NCBI RefSeq assembly: GCF_037975245.1
Contig: NC_092578.1
Coordinates: 1,242,001 to 1,306,000, forward strand
Source of the DNA: Apostichopus japonicus
Taxonomy: Eukaryota > Echinodermata > Holothuroidea > Aspidochirotida > Stichopodidae
DNA length: 64,000 nt
Reading direction: 5' to 3'
The stretch's first letter is position 1, and every line of letters begins with the position of its first letter. The position numbers were made by a program, and so were the translations under genes. Positions 28,501 through 43,500 of the stretch are shown here, in pieces. Under the pieces are notes generated by a model that was not told the DNA's origin, ran no database searches, and was given only the letters and a program-made list of their open reading frames with translations.

Positions 28501-31500
28501 TCATCGTACAATCTTCTGTCCTCATCTTCCTTATTCTTACGGTTTTGTTCTTCCTGTCGTTTCCTGACAAATTGAATAAATATCTGATTAAAGAAAGCTT
28601 GAATAATGAGCATTTTCGAAGTATCTCACTGAGGAACGTAAATATATTGTCAACACGACATAGGCACTAGAACAAACAGATGACAAAATTATGCGTGATG
28701 AGAGGGCAGATTATAGACCAATGTGTCATTACTTTGTAGGACCTGAACATATCATTGAGGACATGAAAGGCAGACTACTACCAAGAATTTGTACAGAAAT
28801 GGAGATAACATCTAATCCCCAGTGATGCTTGCACACTGTCGTTGGTTTATCCTATAACTCAGTACCCATTAATTCCTGTTTAGATCTGTATGTATCCAGC
28901 ATGATGAATATCTTAACACTCTTTGAATCTTTGGTCAAATTTAGCTAACAAGATGCACCGCAAAAAAATTATTAAACTGTCATACAGTGAAGTCCTTATT
29001 TGAAAAAACTTTGAAAAGATCAAGTGATTAGTTTCAGTAATATCAAACAAAAGTTAACTTAACAGAAAGGAGAAACTAGCATTATTAACTAATGGCTTGT
29101 AAACGGTTTCATTGCTTGTTCTGAAATCTTTGGTCAAATTTAGCTAAAAAGATACACCGCCGAAAAAAATTATTACCACTGTCATGCAGTGAAGTCTCGG
29201 TTTGAACAAACTTTGAAAAGATCAAGTGAATAGTTTCAGTCATATCAAACAAAAGTTAACTTAACAGAAAGGAGAAACTAGCATTATTAACTAATGGCTT
29301 GTAAACAGTTTCATTGCTTGCTCTGAAATAGACAAAATTGTTATATTATCTTACAGTTCCTCAATTTCTCTTTGAAGTCTTTCTTCTTCTGCCTGTAATT
29401 TAAAAAGATCATAAAAAAAACAACTTGAATACTTTTTCATTCTCATAAAAATGAAAATAAAACCTTAACTCAAAATATTGACATAAAAGTCTTGTTACAA
29501 AAAAGTATCAAGTTTAGAAAAATTTAAAGAATTTCATTTTCATTATCAGTTTTCATACGAGTGTCAAAAGCAAACAATTTGTGTTGTATTGCAAATATTC
29601 TTTTAGTATACACTTGTTGCCATGTAGCACACTATATTGTTTAACTTAACCAACTGTTTCCTTTACATTTTCATGCGTTATTACTCCATTGAACAATTAC
29701 TCAAACTTAAAAGCCAATGATGATTGATATTTAAATGGAGTGATGTTAGCCTGCTATCAGTTTCATAATACTGTCTTTAGTATGATAACACCCTTTATAA
29801 TGCTACACTATTATACTGTATTATCACATTATGCACATCATGTATGTGATTTTGTTTATGTATATACTTCCATATGTGGTTAATCAAGGCAGTATTGTTT
29901 CAATGCAAATGTTGATAGGTACATGCAATATCAGTTTCTAGCTAGCATCAGCAGTGAGAGAAGATAATGTTACAAAACACAAGGCTCCATATTTGCTTCT
30001 TTACAGAAATTTCACATTTTGTGCGGCAGTTTTCAGTTTTTTCAAAGTGTACTTTCCATAAGATATGGTAAAATACTACAATGCTTCAGTTTACAAAAAC
30101 TGTTACACTATGTTTGCATTTGTGTAGCAATTTTTCTATTTTGAATATCAATTTGCTATTAGCCATAATTGATGAATTATATGCCATGCTTCATATATAA
30201 TTGATGTTTTTCCAATCTGTAGTATATAGCACACATGTCTGATACACTGTTAAATACAACATCAGAGAGCCAATGATGATTTACTCTACAACGACATAGA
30301 CAATAGTGAGCAAAGTCTTGCTATAAACTATGTTGACATTTCTGTCTAGAATAACAAATACAGACTGTATTGATAAGGGAGTGGTTAGGATACATAATCG
30401 TATACTACACAATGAACCTATGCAGATAAAATTAATACCGGCAAAATACAAACTGCTTCCAACTTCCTTGGCAAAGAAAGTAAATTCTAAACAGGTATAA
30501 CAGATTAAATATTTTTCTGTTCTTAATTCACCGTGCATTATTTGTGCTTGCACACTGTAGTATCATTTTTGTGCTTGATGTAATGCATGTGTTTTACTGT
30601 ATGACCTGTATACTAACACTATGAACCGACACCCATGAGTACTAAGGCATTAACATTGACCTCATCACGGGTAGCTATAAGTATCGTAAATGTCTAAGAA
30701 AGTTTCCTGTTGGTTTCAGCTCTGACATTAATGTATCACGTAAGTTTGAGTGGTTTGCACGAAAGCTGTTAAACCACAAAATACAGAAGATAATCAATTG
30801 GGATATAACTGAAACTTTGACCCCAAAACAAAGCATCAAATGCCATCAAAATTCTTTCAACAACTTCCTCTAGAAGGAAGCAGAGGTGGGCTTTATTACT
30901 TTAATGACAGGTCAGGTCACATCCCGGTAAATGACGTGAGTGATCATGACGGTATGGATCGGTGATAAAAATTCAACCGCTGATGCAAGAATAACAAAGA
31001 ACAATAACAATGTTTAACTAATAGTGAGAGAGATGACAGAAATGGCCAAATGTGGTTTTAAAACAATCTATCCTACTCCAGCTTGTGTCAGCAATTTATG
31101 CAATGTTAAAGACACTTAAACGAAACAGAAATATCTGTTATTTCAGAGAGATACACTATTTCTGTTTTGCTTTTTTCAAAATTTGCAACTTGAGATCTTA
31201 AGATTAATACTCTGTATGACTGGCCATACAACATTTGCTTCCTATATACCTACAGAATCAGTCAAACTAAAGTGATAATATGCTCCAAATATTTTTCTCA
31301 AAGCATTTGATGGTAAGGTTTTGGTCTGTTCTTAGTCTTGAGAAGGAAAGGATTGCACAAATGAACTGCTTTAAGCAAAAGTAAATGGCAGTAAAATCTT
31401 TAAAAATCTTATAAAAAGTTTTTAAAATGCGATGAAAAATAATGAGAGAAATCTGTTCATAAATATCACTTGTAGTGATACATGGAATTTGTTTGCTTTT

Positions 31501-34500
31501 TCGTCGTTTACTTTTAATGTCACGTTTGCCTGTTCTTTCCTTTCCCTCAGCCCGCAAACATAGCTTTTTTTTTAAATAAACACACCCCACCTCTCCCATG
31601 GCCCAGCCCTCATCTCTCCCATGGTCCACTCCATCTCCTTTAATACATCTCTGCAAGACCCCATTTAACCTGCAGACATTATGTAGGGGGGAGCATCTTT
31701 TTTTTCCCTGAGGTAATAAGTCAATCAGATGCATCTCTTAGTTTCTATCTTTACCATTCTCTCCTGTTCCTCTTTTTCTAGCTGTCGGTGATATTCGATC
31801 TGTCTTGCTCTTTCCAATTCTTTCTTGGCCTGTACCTCTTTCTTCTGTTTCTCATTTTCTTCTGCCTCTTTTTGAACTCTCGCTTCCTCTTCGAGCTACA
31901 CAAATGAGATCATTCAGTCATTTTGAGGATCGCAGACAAAAAAAGGAAAACTATATATTTCATCCAATACCAGAAGAACAAGTAACTTTAGCTTTTACAT
32001 TTTCAAGTTTAACCCGTCCACTAGAGTGTAAAGTTCACAGAGCAATCAGAAACTTGCAGAGTGAATGAAATAACTTGTAAAATAGAAATATATTGCCATA
32101 ATAAAGTAAGTGATATTTGACATGACACATCAACAAAATGGCAGTCCCTTGATATAACTTTTGAGTCCCCTTTCTCCCAAATGGAGCAAAATCTTCATTA
32201 AATATTTAAGGAAGTTTTGTGTGATTAAAATATCTATCATATAAATGAAGCGTATGGTTGGGTTTGTGTTCTCCTTTAAGTTTAACCCTGACTCTCATTA
32301 CATCATCATCCTTATCATAAATTATTATAGATTCACCTTCTTGGTCAGTTCCTCCAATTCTCGTAATTTTTCCTCTGCTTTTTTTCTCTCCAGATCTCTG
32401 TTAAGATCAACCAATCACAAACAGTTATTTTAGAAATTAAGGAATTACATAATCACTATATGTTAAAAGATATGCATCACACACTCTTATGCCAGCTTGG
32501 TAAATGTCAATGCAGTGTAAGTTATAAACATCTGTATAAATAATTTGAAAACCTATTCATGTTTTAATATACCCTAATTCTGATCATATCAGAATCAGGC
32601 TGTACACAAGGGCTTCTATTGCATTTTGAATCCATAGCTTTATAAAATGAGAAGTGGAAATGAACCCTGAGAGAAGAAAAATGGGATTTCTAAATTGAAC
32701 GTTGATAAATATCAGTTGTGCTAGCTGATTTTCCAGTTAGTGTCTTTGTTAAAGCCTTTAGACTATTTGACAGAACATTAAAGAAAGAATCAGGCTTTGT
32801 TTCTTAACTTGTTGGTGGTTGGTCTGTTTTGCTTATTTTTTTCTGAATTCCGCTTTAATTTATCTCAAGGTTTCATAAATTTGTGAGCAAACTGAGGAAA
32901 ACCGAAAGCACAAATTTTGTTGCTTGTGCATTTGTTTGTAAGTCTAGTCTTTTAATAGTTGAGTGACACCCACGCACCAAAATAAATATGATATTGCACT
33001 TCCTGAAAGATGTGGTTCATGAAATCCAAAACAGATTATTGAAACCCAATTCACCATGATGTTAGTTTCAATCAGTCCTTTAATAATACACACAGTCTAA
33101 ACATCTGACTGTCATATAATCACACCAGATAGTTGACAGATAGTCACACCTATAAATATATCTAGGATCATTAGTGACCTATATATTTGATACAGTTGGA
33201 CTTTAAATTTCAATTAAGTCATGACAACCTCTGACCAAAAAAAAAACCCCACTTCACCTGATAGCTGAGGAGGATATGTGAAAAGAAAACAAAACTAGAA
33301 TTTTTCATAGAAACTCGACCAAATTTCCCCCACCATTGATAATTGGTCATTACTGGTCATTCTAATCAAGAGTTCTATCCGTAATTAAACAGGAAATTAC
33401 CTTCGCTTTAACAGATTCCTTTCAGCGTCAGAAAGTAAGGTAAATTGTCAAGATTAAAATAAAGGGCAACAAACAAGATATCATTTCATAAAGTAAAAGT
33501 AAAAGTACAACCAAGAAAAGAAATATTTTAGCCGATGCAAAGATTATAAGTACAGATGAACCACAAACTGTGAAAATATTCAAAATTCTGGTGGTATAGT
33601 ATGTCACTTGGGTGGGTATTTGTTGAGGTTGATGGAACATACAATCTTCCTTACCCACTGTATAGAATATATATTTATATGTATTTGATCAATTGTCCTC
33701 TTTAATACTGTAATACACTTCACAGTTAGTAGTTTCAATTTTCAATTCTCAACTCTACGATGTATTGTCAACATATAAGTGTAGCCATGGATACACAATC
33801 ATTTGCCATTGTCTCGCATATTACAATTAAACTATCATATCAACCTAAAGCATCAACTGTTTAAACACAAGTTATCCTGCAGTCATATGTACAGGGATAA
33901 AAAGCTTTGTAAAATTGCGACCATCTTCTTTTAGTACAATGCAAAACTTATTTTCTCACATACGCACAAAGTCAGTCCAGGCATTTGCTGTACAATATTA
34001 CAGTATGTACACATGATTGACACAACAACAATAAAGGGGGTCTTTTACCAGGCTTGCAACTACGAAACAAACAGTTACAATAACTTACATGAAATTCTCT
34101 CATGAAACATCCCTAATATACTTTGAAATTTTCCCACCTTGCTGCTTCCTCTTGTTTTCTTTTATCCTCCTCTTCCTTCCGTTTCTGTTCTTCCTTGATC
34201 ATCTCCTCTTCTGCCCGTCTCTGCTCTTCCTCCAACTTTCTCTTTTCTTCCTCTTGCCTTAACCTCTCCTCCTCGCGTCGTTTCTCTTCTTTGAGTTTGG
34301 CCAGCAGTTCCTCTCTCTTCCTCTGCTCCTCTCTCAATCGTTCCTCTTCTTTGCGTTTCTCCTCTTTCAGTTCTGCCAATCTCTTACGAGCTACCCTGGC
34401 ACGCTCATATTTTTGGAAGACAATTACTGCATTTCTGTGTTTGATGTATCTTCTTCGACACAAAAACATCTGGAAAATCAAGATGTTACATCAAATTGAA

Positions 34501-37500
34501 TTTTTTTTTTACTGGTATAGGCAGAAATATTTTTGTTAGAAAGTTAAGATTATTGTCACAAAAGGTTTTTTTGGATAGTTCATTACTTTTTCAAACACAC
34601 ATCAAGACATAGTCTTGACCGATATGCTTTAGTAGCAGAGTTTGCTAAGCCTAGCTTACTATGCATATACACTTACCCTAGACCTACCACATTTTGGTAG
34701 CAGAGGTTACCTAGCCTAGTTTACTACACATATACACTTACCCTAGACCTACCACACTTTGGTAGCAGAGGTTACCTAGCCTAGCTTGCTTGCATATCCA
34801 CTTACCCTAGACCTACCACTTTGTAGCAGACATTGCTAAGCCCAGCCTTCTTTGCATGAGGCTAACTACCAGCTATTTGTGCCTTTTATTTATGAAAAGA
34901 ACAACTACATAGATCTTGTGGAGAAATTACCCCAGTAAATTGAATGAAGTAGTGTTATCAATTAAAATTAGGTGGCTTGTTTTTAAAATTAACTTAAACA
35001 ACATATCACCTTGCAGTAGGATGACACCTTGATAATCTTCTTAATTGTCTGCTTGAAGGCTTTCCTATGGGGAAGTGAAAACATTAAAACGAGGTTAAAA
35101 AACCTGAGAGCAAAAACAGTATAACTGTTAGTCAAAAAATACATTGTCATAATCAAAGTAGTTATAAAACCCCTTTCCCCTGCCCTTGTCCCAACCATTG
35201 CCCTTTCGGCTACCCTTACCCCCCACCCCCATGTATCTAGAGCTCTCATTTCAGTTCTGGATACCTGCTTATAAATCCCGAGGCGGGCCTTCAGTAGAGT
35301 AGCAGTGATACCCCTTTCTCCTACCCTTGCCCCTAGACACTACCCCATGTATCTCAAGTTCTCACTTTAGTTCTGGATACCTGGCTATATATCCCCTGAT
35401 GTGAGCCCTCAATGGAATCGCAGTAATACCTGTTTTTCCCACCCTTGCCCACAAACTCCCCTGCCCCCCCACCACCCCCATGAATCTAGAGTTTTAATGT
35501 TAGTTCTGGATACCTGGCTATATATCCTCTGATGTGGGCCGTCAGTAGAGTAGCATTAATACCCCGTTTCTCCTACCCTTGCCCCTACACCACTCCCCCC
35601 CCTCCACCCCATGTAACTAGCTGTAATGTTAGTTCTGGATACCTGGCAATGTATCCCCTGATGTGAGCCTTCAGTAGAGTAGCAGTAATACCCCTTTCTC
35701 CTACCCTTGCCCCTACACCACTCCCCCCCCCTCCACCCCATGTATCTAGAGCTCTAATGTTAGTTCTGGATACCTGGCAATATATCCCCTGATGTGAGCC
35801 TTCAGTAGGGTAGCAGTAATACACCTTTCTCCCACCGTTGACCCTCCACCCCCTCACCCCCATGTATCTAGAGCTCTAATGTTAGTTCTGGATACCTGGC
35901 AATATATCCCCTGATGTGAGCCTTCAGTAGGGTAGCTGCTATCGACAGTTTTGTTTCTCTTTCTTTTTCCATCTCCATCTCAAAGATTTCTTTCATGAAG
36001 ACTTTAGATTTGCCAATTTGCCAGAGCTTCTTATCCGCATCAAGTTTGATCAAGAGGTTTTGACATCTTTCAGCAGGAGATGGTTGCTGTGAATCCTTGA
36101 AAACTAACACTTTATACCTAGAAATTAAAAATAAGACAAGAATTCAACTTTATCACAAAATATAGAAGTAGGATACAGAAACAAAGAACCAACTGTTAGC
36201 CCAGCTGTTGTTCTGAGTAATAACTGATATTAGGGTTTGTTAAAGATTCTTCAGCCATCTCATTCCTCAGGAGTCCTCAGAAAGAATAAATACTTTATAA
36301 AAGAATTTATTTTTGAAATTCAACTGATAAAATTATACATTTAAAAGCTGTATTCCAACACTGCAGAAGTGTCTCCAATGACTAATTCAGCCAATACTTA
36401 GATTATAATATTGCTGGTGAAAAAAATCAATGATTTGTAGAATTTTATAATTCAACAAAATCTTCATTAAATGTTTACTGGAAAGCCACCCATGTGTAGT
36501 CAGACATGGATAACGATCCTTCAAGCCCATTTTTTTTCTGCAATCCGAACCTAAAATTTATACGTAGAAATGTTCATTTCATTGAAACTATAATTCTAAG
36601 TGAATCTGTCGATATTAACCTCTGTAAGAAATCATCAAAGTATCTCCTGACCGGGAAGCCGGCTTTACGTATCTTGACCGTCTCTAACATGCCAGAGTAT
36701 CGTAGCTGGTTGATGACAACCTCCTCCTTGAATCTACTCGCAGCCTTTTCTGAGTTTGGTTTGATGCAACGGACAAAGTAAGGATTGCAGGAGTTGAGGG
36801 TGGTCATGAGAGCATGTAAGGATTCCTGCAGGAAAAGACCATAAAAGATAAATTAAAAGTTAATTCATGGATATGGTTAAATTGTTTTTCGAATGCTGTA
36901 CCCAAGGCCAGGCATTCTGAGATGATTTTACAAGAGTCAAGTCCTGGTCATTGGTAACTTGTCACACCCGCTCATTCAATTGAGCACAATTCAAACAGTG
37001 GCTCAAAGGGTAATACAGTGCACCACATCTACACATTCCCTGGGTGCAGCCGTAATCTAATGCACTCAACTATACTAACGTGTTACCTCACACAGGTTCT
37101 CATTTTGATACCATATAGGCATTTGAGATTCAATAGCGTATTAAAGCTGTAACACACATTTGTAAGACTGCTTCAATAGCATATTTAGGCTGTGACAGAC
37201 ATACGTAAGACTGCTTCAATAGCGTATTTAAAGCTGTGACACACATACATAGGTAAGACTGCTTCAATAGCGTATTTAAAGCTGTGACACACATACATAG
37301 GTAAGACTGCTTCAATAGCATATTTAAGCTGTGACAGACATACGTAAGACTGCTTCAATTAATATTTAAGCTGTGACACACATACATAGGTAAGACTGCT
37401 TCAATAGCGTATTGAGGCTGTGACACACATTTGTAAGACTGCTTCAATAGCGTATTTAAGCTGTGACACACATACTTCAAAAGCGTATTAAAGCTGTGAC

Positions 37501-40500
37501 ACACATTCTTAAGACTGCTTCAATAGCGTATTAAGGCTGTGACACACATACGTTAGACTGCTTCAATAGCTTATTAAGGCTGTTACACACATACGTTAGA
37601 CTGCTTCAATAGCGTATTAAGGCTGTGACACACATACGTTAGACTGCTTCAATAGCTTATTAAGGCTGTTACACACATACGTTAGACTGCTTCAATAGCG
37701 TATTAAGGCTGTGACAAACATTCGTAAGACTGCTTCAATAGCTTATTAAGGCTGTTACACACATACGTAAGACTGCTTCCAAGACCTGTCTAACAACAGT
37801 CCCTCTAAATGGATGTTTATAGCAAACAGACAAACCTTGAACTGTGAGCTGACTGTTGGTTTGTTCCTCATCGTCTTTCCTCCTCTTCCTTGCTTGGATT
37901 CTGCGATGTTCTCAAAAAGATCATAGATGAAGTCCGATCTGAAACAATAGCCAAACACGATAATTTAAGCTACGAGAAATTTGACTTTATTGTTACCAGA
38001 ACTTGAGTTTCCATTGCAACTCTTGATAAGGTTATACAATTCTCGAATGCAAATTTCAGTTTCCCACTTGGTGAACCTCCACTCATATCCCTTCCCTCCT
38101 CACATTTGTTAATGAAGGTATTAATTTATTATTAATTAATAACTAATCTCGTAGTGTCTACAGTTTCTTAGCTCAAACTATAATCTAATAATCATGGGCT
38201 CTTTTAGGTGACAAGTACATACTGTTAACCAATCTAGTTAACCAGCAATATCTTATCATTTTTTACCATGGGTCAAAAACCTTCAGATTATGCATCTAGT
38301 TGTGAAAGATGATCATTTCATCAACATAAACATCATAGGACTGTAAACTAAATACCAACAAACAATACCAAGCCTGTTTATTTAGTTTCCTTATATTGTC
38401 CATATGTAAGCATTAAATGCCCATATTTTAAAAGTACTTTCATTACTAGACATTTCAACATATTGCTCAAATGAACATTGCTTGAAAAAGCAGAAAGCTG
38501 AATATGCAAACAATAGCTAAGTGTGTTATGCTGTGAACACGTGTGTTTGAATAATTTTAATTTCAAGGTATACCTCGTTTGTCTAGTCTGGCAGGATGTG
38601 AGAGTCTTATCAAAACTATATAATTAACAAAAATTGTTTAATTGCTTTTATCCAGGCACTGTTTTGTTTGAATAAAAATAAACTAGACACATTAGGGTCA
38701 TAACATGATGTTATTAATGAGATATTATTAAGGAAACAATAATATATCGGCCACCCACCTGCTTTCCTTCAAGACACAGAGAATGTCATCTCTGAACGTA
38801 TCTCTGTTCTTCTCCAGGAATCCAGTGGTGGTGTAAAACACCTCTCCTGCATAATGGTGGATTCCAAACATAATATTCTGCACCTTTGGCTTGATGTAGA
38901 ATGAGTTTTTCTAGCAAAAAAATATAGATATATATATATATTGGGAGTAACACATCATGACAAATATTACAGACACAAAGGGAATCTTCTTGAAATTAAA
39001 GAAACACAAAGAAATTGAATGCTGGTTTTTATACATTTTATTAAATTACATGGTGGGTTTACAGAATTATCACTAAGTAGCCTTTTCTGAATATTGTGGT
39101 CAATATTTAATGATGTAGCTGTGACTCATCCTTTCCTTTCTAATAATGAAGAAAAAGAAAACGAATTTGAAAATTATTATTTCCTTGTTGTGTGTGTTTA
39201 ACGCTACAACGTACTTCTTTTCCCAGGCTTTGTCACTATCTTGATGATAAGCAAATTACAAATGAAGGAAGACAATTAATTACCTTCTTAGTTAATTTTT
39301 ACAAGAAGTGAGCAGTTTCAGAATTTGAATAAAAAGGCTAGGTACAAGCATTTATCAACATTCGAAAATGTCATGATTATTGTAAAGTGTCTCATTGCAC
39401 TAACAAGATAACAGGATAGCTACAAAGTACTAGAAGAATAGGTATCAAGGTTAGGTGCTCTGTTTATAATGAAAAATACCACTAAATATTACAAGATTAA
39501 AATATTAATCAATTATACAAAGCTCCTACCGATTCCATAAAAGTGGTGTATCACATAAAAAACAAGAGCCCAAGGGCACTGTGGTTCCTTGCTTGGGGTA
39601 TATGACAATACACATAATATTATCAAGCAAGATTGGGCTCAAATAGATCAAGTAATTGTGGTCCTACATGTTCCCATAAAGTAACCAACACTATAGCCAA
39701 CACTTTTGTGATCACAAAATGTGATCGGATTTTTGATCAAAAGGCACTTTTGAGATCTAAATGTGGCGTCGAAAATGTAAGAAGTATAAGGTCACCTACA
39801 AGCGGGTCAACAGATATGATAACATTGGTGACCACAGATGACATGACCTTTAAGTATGAAAATGTTCCACCACCCCCCCATTCACAACTTGTCCCAAATT
39901 ATCAACCGTGTCACACCTTGGCATTGGGATTTAATTGCATTAAATGTCTAAAAATTAACTTTGAACTTGTATACATAACTTCACACACAAAGGTCACCCG
40001 TAGGTCAACCAATTGACATTTTTGATCAGTGAGACCTAAACGGAGCATCAAAACTGTAAAAATTCAAACATGTTTTCTTTGCCCATTTTCTCCCCCCAAA
40101 ATACCAATTTTTTAACATTAGCTGACCTTTGGTGACCTTGGACCACATGATCGCTAAGTTTGAAAATATTCCCCTATACCATTCGCAACTTGTCCAAAAA
40201 AATCAACCTTGTCACACCTTCGCACTGGGAGTTATTGCATGAAATGTCTGAAAATTAACTTTGACCTCCTATAACTTCACACACAAAGCTCATCCAGGGG
40301 TCAACCTATTGACATTTATGATCAGAAGGTACCTTTAACATCTGAAAATAGCATCGAAACTGTAAAAATCCCCAAAACACGAAAAGGTCACCAGAGGTCA
40401 AATTGAGGTCAAGGGTCACCCAGATGTGGGTGGACAATTGGATTACGTAGAAGCAACTCCCAACCCTAACTGACAATTCGTTCTCAAGTTATCGCAAAAA

Positions 40501-43500
40501 TACTAGTTTTTTATCATTAATTGACCTTTGGTGACCTTGGATCACATGACCGTTAAGTTTGAAAATATTACCCTATACCATTTGCAACTACTCCAAAAAT
40601 ATCAACCGTGTCACACCTTGGAACTGGGAGTTATTGCATTAAATGTCTGAAAATTAACTTTGACCTTGTATAACTTCGCACACAAAGGTCACACGGGGGT
40701 CAACCCATTGACATTTATGATCAGAAGGTACCTTTAACATCTGAAAATAGCATCGAAACTGTAAAAATCCACAAAACACAAAAAGGTCACCAGAGGTCAC
40801 CAGAGGTCAAATTGAGGTCAAGGGTCACCCAGAAGCGGGTCGACAATTGGATTACATTGAAGCAACTCCCAACCCTAACGGACAATTTGTTCTCAAGTTA
40901 TCGCAAAAATACTAGTTTTTTATCATTAATTGACCTTTAGTGACCTCGGATCACATGACCGTTAAGTTTGAAAATATTCCCCTATACCATTTGCAACTAC
41001 TCCAAAAATATCAACCGTGTCACACCTTGGAACTGGGAGTTATTGCATTAAATGTCTGAAAATTAACTTTGACCTCATATAACTTCGCACACAAAGGTCA
41101 CACGGGGGTCAACCCATTGACATTTATGATCAGAAGGTACCTTTAACATCTGAAAATAGCATCGAAACTGTAAAAATCCACAAAACACAAAAAGGTCACC
41201 AGAGGTCACCAGAGGTCAAATTGAGGTCAAGGGTCACCCAGAAGCGGGTCAACAATTGGATTACATTGAAGCAACTCCCAACCCTAACGGACAATTTGTT
41301 CTCAAGTTATCGCAAAAATACTAGTTTTTTATCATTAATTGACCTTTAGTGACCTCGGATCACATGACCGTTAAGTTTGAAAATATTCCCCTATACCATT
41401 TGCAACTTGTCCCAAAATATCAACCGTGTAATACCTTGGCACTGGGAGTTATTACACTAAATGTCTGAAAATTAACTTTGACCTCATATAACTTAACATA
41501 CAAAGGTCACCTTGGGTCAACTTATTGACATTTTTGATCGGTGAGACCTAAATAGAGCATCAAACTATACAAATTCAAACATTTTTTTCTTTGCCCATTT
41601 TCTCCTCCCAAAATACTAGTTTTTTAACATTAATTGACCTTTGGTGACCTCGGATCACATGACCGTTAAGTTTGAAAATATTCCCCTATACCATTTGCAA
41701 CTTGTCCAAAAATATCAACCACGTCACACCTTGGAACTGGGAGTTATTGCATTAAATGTCTGAAAATTAACTTTGACCTTGTATAACTTCGCACACGAAG
41801 GTCACACGGGTGTCAACCAATTGACATTTTTGATCGGAAGGTACCTTTGGTATCCAAATCTAGCATCAAAACCAAACATTTTCTTTTTTGCTCGTTTCCT
41901 CCCAAAATAAGCACATTTTTTCTAATGTGACCTTTGACCTTTTGACCTTGGTTTCAAATGTAGTTTAATCTCCTGATTCCAAAAAACAAAACGACAAGTC
42001 TGTACAACCATCCTAACTCCGACCGAAAAACTTTGACCCCATATAACTTCGCACATAAAGGTCACACGGGGGTCAACCTATTGACATTTATGTTCAGAAG
42101 GTACCTTTAACATCTGAAAATAGCATCAAAACTGTAAAAATCCCCCAAAACACGTAAAGGTCACCAAAGGTCAAATTGAGGTCAAGGGTCACCCAGGTGC
42201 GGGTCGACAATTGGATTACATTGAAGCAACTCCCAACCCTAACGGACATTTCGTTCTCAAGTTATCGCAAAAATACTAGTTTTTTATCATTAATTGACCT
42301 TTGTTGACCTCGGATCACATGACCGTTAAGTTTGAAAATGCTCCCCTAACCAGTTCACAACTTGTCCCAAAATATCAATCTTGTCGCACATTGGCACTGG
42401 GAGTTATTGCAGTTTTAATATTTTCGGTTTTTGGACCATAACTGACCTTTGGTGACCTTTGTGGGCACCAGAAACAATAGGGCACACCTTCTCCATATGG
42501 TGGATCTATAGTCCAAGTTTGGCCTCAATCCAACATTCTCTTATTGAGATAGAGCGTACCCAAGCAAGTGTCACAGACACACACACACACACACATACAT
42601 ACATACATACATACATACATACATACATACATACATACACACACACACACGCCAACCTGACTGCATAGGTTCCTTTTGCTAAAGCAAGGAACCAAAAATT
42701 GAGCGGCTAGTATTTAAGTACAACAAGAGCCCAAGGGCACTGTGGTTCCTTGCTTGGGGTATATGACAATACACATAATATTATCAAGCAAGATTGGGCT
42801 GAAATAGTCCAAGTAATTGTGGTCCTACATGTTCCCATAAAGTAACCAACACTATAGCCAACACTTTTGTGATCACAAAATGTGATCGGATTTTTGATCA
42901 AAAGGCACTTTTGAGGTCTAAATATGGCGTCGAAAATGTAAGAAATATAAGAGACCTACAAGCGTGTCAACAGATATGATAACAATGGTGACCTCAGATG
43001 ACATGACCTTTAAGTTTCAAAATGTTCCACCACCCCATTCACAACTTGTCCCAAAATATCAACCATGTCACACCTTGGCATTGAGATTTAATTGCATTAA
43101 ATGTCAAACAATTAACTTTGAACTTGTATGTAACTTCACACACAAAGGTCACCCGGAGGTCAACCAATTGACATTTTTGATCGGTGAGACCTAAATAGAG
43201 CATGACTGTAAAAATTCAAACATTTTTTCTTTGCCCATTTTCTCCCCCCATAATACTACTTTTTTAACATTAGCTGACCTTTGGTGACCTTGGATCACAT
43301 GACCGTTAAGTTTGAAAATATTCCCCTATACCATTTGCAACTTGTCCAAAATAATCAACCTTGTCACACCTTGGCACTGGGAGTTATTGCATTAAATGTG
43401 TGAAAATTAACTTTGACCTCAAATAACTTCGCACACGAAGGTCAAATGGGGGTCAACCCATTGACATTTATGATCAGAAGGTACCTTTAACATCTGAAAA

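Noticed and set aside
34123-34539. 138-residue Ser/Phe/Leu-rich plus-strand ORF
   Set aside because: It is the antisense shadow of the E/K/R-rich single alpha-helix exon w14.
37125-37775. Regular ~45-bp repeats resembling a CRISPR array
   Set aside because: No unique spacers, variable unit length, and it lies within a eukaryotic intron.
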